Shown here: positions 6,433-9,280 of the stretch, one piece after another | Position numbering within the stretch: position 1 is the first letter of the stretch | Layout: each line of letters begins with the position of its first letter | Origin: Beijerinckiaceae bacterium | GTDB lineage: Bacteria > Pseudomonadota > Alphaproteobacteria > Rhizobiales > Beijerinckiaceae | DNA length: 9,280 bases | Assembly (NCBI GenBank): GCA_947458675.1 | Contig: CANHAW010000056.1 | Location: 1 to 9,280, forward strand | Reading direction: 5' to 3' | The notes under the pieces: model-generated | Seen by the model: the letters and a program-made list of their open reading frames with translations, nothing else | The model's database searches: none | What the model was told of the DNA's origin: nothing | Made by a program: the position numbers and the translations under genes

Positions 6433-6444
6433 CCCCGGCCGGGG
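6433..6444. repeat. Perfect 12-base GC palindrome
   Basis: CCCCGGCCGGGG is fully self-complementary and starts 12 bases after the stop codon of the solute-binding-fold gene, directly after the hairpin at 6408-6430. Together they make a very GC-rich structured 3' end that could protect the transcript or slow polymerase. GC-rich genomes produce such palindromes by chance, so weight is modest. Confidence 0.45.
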
Positions 6445-6582
6445 GTGACCATATCGGACATTCGACCCTCCGCAGCGGCAAGTCAGTCTCCATGCTGCCA
6501 GATGCACCATTCAGGTGACAGGCGCCCGTTATCGGGGCGAAGCGTGGATGGTCTGGCAAGGCTTGCGTAAATCTGCTTAATG

Positions 6583-6595
6583 GGGAGATCCTCCC
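6583..6595 (+). repeat. Short hairpin in the glycosyltransferase leader
   Basis: GGGAG and CTCCC flank loop ATC, 35 bases before the ATG at 6630. The left arm resembles a ribosome binding site but is too far away to serve that start. Confidence 0.35.
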
Positions 6596-6629
6596 AAAAC
6601 GCCTGCGGGCGAATTTTTGACGTTCTTTC

Positions 6630-8321
6630 ATGACCGATTCTTTGCAAGGCACATCGCGGCTTGCCGCACTCCGCTTCGAGACCGATGGTTTTCATCTGCC
6701 TGAAAAGCGCATTATGGGTCGCCAGTCGGCGGGCCATTCCTTTCTGCGCGCCATGGTCGGGGCGGCCGCAGGCGGGTCTATGGTCGGCGTTGGCCCTTCA
6801 CCGAAGACGGGGGCCGTCTTTGCTGAAGATGTCCGGCGCATCGATCCGCGCGTTGCAGCCAAATGGATTGATCTTTCCGATCATGCAGGCCTGTCGGCGG
6901 CGGGCTGCCTGCATCTGGCGGATCCCTCAATCGGTCGCCAGGCGCGCCAGCGGCATGTTTTTGGCAATGATGCCTATTCGCTGACCGGCATCACCCATAC
7001 GATTTCCTCCGATGGCGCCATGGGCCTGTTGACCGATCTCTCCATTGCGCCGGTCATGCCGTGGGATGGTCTCATCTGCACGTCGCAGGCCGTGACAGCC
7101 AGTGTCGAGACTTTGCTCGATGTGCAGGAGGATTATCTGCGCTGGCGCTTCGGCAAAGAGGCGCGGATGAATCGGCCGCATCTGGCGACCATTCCGCTGG
7201 GCGTTCATTGCGATGATTATGTCGACTTCGGCATGGACGAGGCGCAGGCCCGGCGCGAGCTTGGTCTTGCACCCGATGAGATTGCCTTCTTTTTTCTGGG
7301 CCGTTTGAGTTTTCACGCCAAGGCGCATCCCTATCCCATGTATCTGGGACTTGAGGAAGTTGCGCGCGCCACGGGTCGCAAGATCGTTCTCGTCCAGTGC
7401 GGATGGTTCGCCAATGACATGATCGAAAATGCCTTCAAGGATGGCGCGCGCGATTTTGCGCCCTCGCTGCGTCATCTCTGGCTGGATGGAACCGATGCGC
7501 GCCAGCGTGCGCTTGGCTGGGCTGCCAGCGATATTTTCATCTCGCTGTCGGACAATATCCAGGAAACATTCGGCCTCACGATCATCGAGGCCATGGCAGC
7601 GGGAAAGCCTGTGATCGCGACGCAATGGGATGGCTATCGCCAGACTGTTCGCCATGGCGAGACGGGATTTCTCATTCCCACTTTCATGCCGCAGATCGAG
7701 GCGGGGGAGGAATATGCCCGCGCCTTTGCTGCGCGCACCATCACCTATGATGTCTATATCGGCCTTGCCAGTCAGCATGTCAGCGTCGATCTGCGCGCTT
7801 TGCGCGATGCAGCTCTTGCTTTGGTTGTCGATGAGAGTCTGCGTCGCAGGCTTGGCGCGCGGGCCCGTGAAGTGGCGCGGGAAAGTTTCGACTGGTCTGT
7901 GCTGATGCGCGATTATTGCGCTTTATGGGATGAGCTTGGCAGCAGGCGCCGCGCCGCTTCGGCATCGGGGCAGGCCGACCGTCGCGCCATTGCCGAACAG
8001 CTCGATCCCTATCGTTATTTTGCAGCCTATCCTTCGCATGGCATCGATGCGCGCACGCTTGTGTCTCTGCATCCTGCTGCGCCGGACTGGCGCGAGGTGA
8101 GCCGTCATGCGCTTTTCAGCCTGTCGCGGCGCAATGCGGCGGAGGATACGCTGATGCAGACAATTCTCGTTGCTTTATCCGCATCCAGTCTCAGCGTTGA
8201 AATGTTGTCCTTGGCGGCTGGATTGCCCCAATCGCGTGTCATCCATGCCGTCAGCCTTCTGGCAAAATGGAGCATTGTTGACCTGTGCGCGGATGGCGGG
8301 AGCAAGGGGCATGACGGGTGA
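6630..8321 (+). CDS. GT4-type glycosyltransferase with C-terminal extension
   Basis: This 563-residue protein is a GT-B fold glycosyltransferase that would move a sugar from a nucleotide-sugar donor to an unknown acceptor. The N-terminal half starts with the family segment LMGRQ/AAG-like MGRQSAGHSFLRA (residues 29-41). The donor half starts near 215 with FFLGRLSFHAKAH (R225, K231) and carries SDNIQETFGLTIIEAMAAGKP, where E312 and E320 form the EX7E motif, followed by WDGYRQTVRHGETGFLIP. The core ends near 435. A tail of about 125 residues follows, whose last part (about 505-552) looks like a helix-turn-helix or winged-helix fold. No signal peptide or membrane segment is seen, so it is cytoplasmic. 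TGA at 6618-6620 prevents an upstream start. The ATG at 6630 has no clear ribosome binding site; ATG 6714 is an alternative but would cut conserved sequence. The acceptor is probably a surface polysaccharide or lipid, by inference only. Confidence 0.85.
   Translation: MTDSLQGTSRLAALRFETDGFHLPEKRIMGRQSAGHSFLRAMVGAAAGGSMVGVGPSPKTGAVFAEDVRRIDPRVAAKWIDLSDHAGLSAAGCLHLADPSIGRQARQRHVFGNDAYSLTGITHTISSDGAMGLLTDLSIAPVMPWDGLICTSQAVTASVETLLDVQEDYLRWRFGKEARMNRPHLATIPLGVHCDDYVDFGMDEAQARRELGLAPDEIAFFFLGRLSFHAKAHPYPMYLGLEEVARATGRKIVLVQCGWFANDMIENAFKDGARDFAPSLRHLWLDGTDARQRALGWAASDIFISLSDNIQETFGLTIIEAMAAGKPVIATQWDGYRQTVRHGETGFLIPTFMPQIEAGEEYARAFAARTITYDVYIGLASQHVSVDLRALRDAALALVVDESLRRRLGARAREVARESFDWSVLMRDYCALWDELGSRRRAASASGQADRRAIAEQLDPYRYFAAYPSHGIDARTLVSLHPAAPDWREVSRHALFSLSRRNAAEDTLMQTILVALSASSLSVEMLSLAAGLPQSRVIHAVSLLAKWSIVDLCADGGSKGHDG
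8298..8302 (+). promoter_or_regulatory. Ribosome binding site deciding the MarC start
   Basis: GGGAG lies eight bases before ATG 8311, inside the end of the glycosyltransferase gene. The frame is open further upstream to 8170, but MarC homology begins at MTGDAFIVGFVTLF, so 8311 is the start. Confidence 0.7.
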
Positions 8322-8937
8322 TGCTTTCATCGTCGGTTTCGTCACCTTGTTCGTCACGATTGATCCGATCGGTCTGGCACCGGTCTTTTTGACTTTGACG
8401 GGCGGGCTGGATGCAGCCGCGCGGCGGGCCAGCGCCTTCAAAGCTTCGATTTATGCTTTTGCCATTTTGAGTTTTTTCATCATCGCCGGCGATTGGCTGT
8501 TGCGCTGGCTTGAGGTCAGTCTGGCAGCCTTTCGTATTTCCGGCGGCCTTCTTCTCTTCTGGATCGCATTCGAAATGATTTTCGAGAGGCGCGCCGATCG
8601 CGACGAGCAGACGGCCGATGTTGCGCTCGGCAAGGATCGCATTCGCGATGTCGCTGCCGTGCCGCTGGCCATTCCGTTGATGGCGGGGCCGGGCGCCATT
8701 ACCGCCGTTATTCTTTTGGCCTCAGAGAACCAGCGCGATGTTCTGGGCCTTGTCAGCCTGCTGGGTCTTGTCGCTTTGGTGGCATGCGTCTGTCTGCTTG
8801 TTTTTCTTGCCGCCGCGCGCCTCGCCCGCCTGTTGGGCACGACAGGCCAGCATGTGCTCTCGCGCATGCTGGGTGTCATTCTCTCGGCTCTTGCCGTCCA
8901 ATATGTCGTGGATGGAATCAGGGCGCTGTGGCCCTGA
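8311..8937 (+). CDS. MarC-family integral inner-membrane protein
   Basis: From ATG 8311 this is a 208-residue protein, the normal length for the MarC (NAAT) family, with six predicted membrane helices at about 5-25, 43-63, 70-90, 118-138, 145-168 and 183-203. Two family signatures are visible: TLFVTIDPIGLAPVF (12-26) and the repeated-half equivalent VPLAIPLMAGPGAITAV (117-133). A charged loop (about 91-114) separates the two three-helix halves. The family is described as neutral amino acid or small-solute transporters; the old link to multiple antibiotic resistance is not supported, and the substrate here is unknown. The start overlaps the glycosyltransferase stop by 11 bases in another frame, so translation is probably coupled. 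The gene ends inside an intrinsic terminator. The family call is strong. Confidence 0.9.
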   Translation: MTGDAFIVGFVTLFVTIDPIGLAPVFLTLTGGLDAAARRASAFKASIYAFAILSFFIIAGDWLLRWLEVSLAAFRISGGLLLFWIAFEMIFERRADRDEQTADVALGKDRIRDVAAVPLAIPLMAGPGAITAVILLASENQRDVLGLVSLLGLVALVACVCLLVFLAAARLARLLGTTGQHVLSRMLGVILSALAVQYVVDGIRALWP

Positions 8938-8948
8938 TTCTATTTTGC
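8911..8948 (+). terminator. Intrinsic terminator overlapping two convergent stop codons
   Basis: GAATCAGGGC (8915-8924) and GCCCTGATTC (8931-8940) form a perfect 10-base stem around loop GCTGTG. Four more outer pairs (8911-8914 with 8941-8944, two of them G-T) are possible, and TATTTT follows the perfect stem at 8941-8946. This fits a rho-independent terminator for the + strand glycosyltransferase-marC transcript. The marC TGA (8935-8937) and the opposite gene's stop (8940-8942) both lie inside it. On the - strand the hairpin is followed by CCATCC rather than a T run, so it should terminate less well in that direction. Confidence 0.8.
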
Positions 8949-9280
8949 AATCTGGACGATGGCCTGCATGCGCGAAAGAACATCGGTCGGCGTTTTATAC
9001 ATGTCGGCGATGATCTTTTGCGCGGCCTCGCCCGCGATCGGATCGATCTTGATGCCGACTTTCGTCGCCTCGGCCTGAAAATCCGCATCGGCTGCGGTCA
9101 AATCGAAAGCCTTGCGCAACAAAGCAACACGATTTGCCGGCACGCCGGGCGGCACGAGATAGGGGCGTCCGAGATCGAGCCGCGCCATCAGAATGTCGAG
9201 GATCTGCCGGTCTTTTTCATCCTCGAGCAATTCGCGCATGGTGGGCGTGTTGGGTGCATCTTCATGCCGGCCCGATGCCA
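8940..9280 (-). CDS. TctC/Bug-like periplasmic solute-binding protein, C-terminal part (5' end outside window)
   Basis: On the - strand the frame is open from the right edge to the stop at 8942-8940. The visible part is about 113 residues; the Met at 9239 is internal because the frame continues upstream with ASGRHEDAPNTPTMREL. That segment, with a P-x-x-P-T-M/L-x-E-L pattern, then GRPYLVPPGVPANRVALLRKAFD and a closing helix with MYKTPTDVLSRMQAIV, resembles the end of the TctC/Bug family. These are extracytoplasmic receptors, usually near 320-340 residues, that feed tripartite tricarboxylate transporters or act in sensing. It belongs to a divergent subgroup often left as hypothetical. The ligand cannot be predicted. 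It converges on marC with only two bases between the stop codons. Confidence 0.68.
   Translation of the reverse strand, partial: ASGRHEDAPNTPTMRELLEDEKDRQILDILMARLDLGRPYLVPPGVPANRVALLRKAFDLTAADADFQAEATKVGIKIDPIAGEAAQKIIADMYKTPTDVLSRMQAIVQIAK

Larger units (their letters stand above)
6422..6629. other. Non-coding gap before the glycosyltransferase gene
   Basis: This 208-base gap holds no convincing gene. It has a GC palindrome (6433-6444), an imperfect hairpin CGCCCG-TTAT-CGGGGCG (6523-6539) and a short hairpin (6583-6595). The glycosyltransferase promoter is expected here, but I could not identify its -35 and -10 boxes with confidence. Confidence 0.5.

Noticed and set aside
6617..6622. TTGACG as a -35 box just before the glycosyltransferase
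   Set aside because: Its matching -10 position would fall inside the coding region after the start codon and shows no suitable sequence.
5489..6652. Long - strand open frame (387 codons) opposite the solute-binding-fold gene
   Set aside because: The translation is rich in His, Arg and Cys without domain pattern, as expected for the antisense frame of a GC-rich gene; the + strand protein has clear family motifs.
6927..7778. Long - strand open frame (283 codons) opposite the glycosyltransferase
   Set aside because: Antisense shadow: low-complexity composition and no motifs, while the + strand carries the EX7E signature.
8170..8310. Upstream extension of the MarC frame
   Set aside because: The 47 extra residues lie within the glycosyltransferase gene and do not look like MarC, whose first helix and ribosome binding site fit ATG 8311.

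Overview
The window looks like chromosomal DNA of an alphaproteobacterium, probably in the Hyphomicrobiales. The support is the GC-rich sequence, strong GC bias at third codon positions in the genes, FixK/FNR-style regulator architecture and the overall family mix. This is inferred from gene content and style; no marker gene is present. I see no rRNA, tRNA, CRISPR array, insertion sequence or phage gene. The window holds eight protein-coding genes: six complete, and one cut at each edge.

Left block (1-4367, all + strand): the 3' end of a PpiC/parvulin-type peptidyl-prolyl isomerase gene overlaps by four bases (ATGA) a HupE/UreJ-like membrane protein gene. Fourteen bases later comes an exported DUF3604 protein with a PHP-like set of His/Asp motifs. 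After a 78-base gap follows an outer-membrane beta-barrel protein. Together they read as one envelope operon: periplasmic foldase, inner-membrane (probably metal-handling) protein, periplasmic putative metallo-hydrolase and outer-membrane barrel. The substrate is unknown. This is the part of the window most likely to be an incompletely described system.

Middle block (4368-6421, + strand): a 292-base non-coding stretch rich in inverted repeats, including four alternating copies of CAAGC/GCTTG, precedes a Crp/Fnr-family regulator that lacks the FNR iron-sulfur cysteine motif. Next is an orphan protein with the fold of NMT1/THI5-type solute-binding proteins, resembling the 4,5-dihydroxyphthalate decarboxylase group. 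It has no signal peptide and no permease or ATPase genes nearby.

Right block (6422-9280): a GT4-type glycosyltransferase with an unusual C-terminal extension overlaps a MarC-family membrane protein gene by 11 bases. The marC stop codon lies inside a strong hairpin followed by TATTTT, an intrinsic terminator that also contains the stop codon of the convergent last gene. That last gene, on the - strand and cut by the window edge, encodes the C-terminal part of a TctC/Bug-like periplasmic solute-binding protein.

Nothing here is an obvious new defence or mobile system. The best leads are the isomerase-HupE-DUF3604-barrel module, the repeat-rich region before the regulator, and the two-domain glycosyltransferase.
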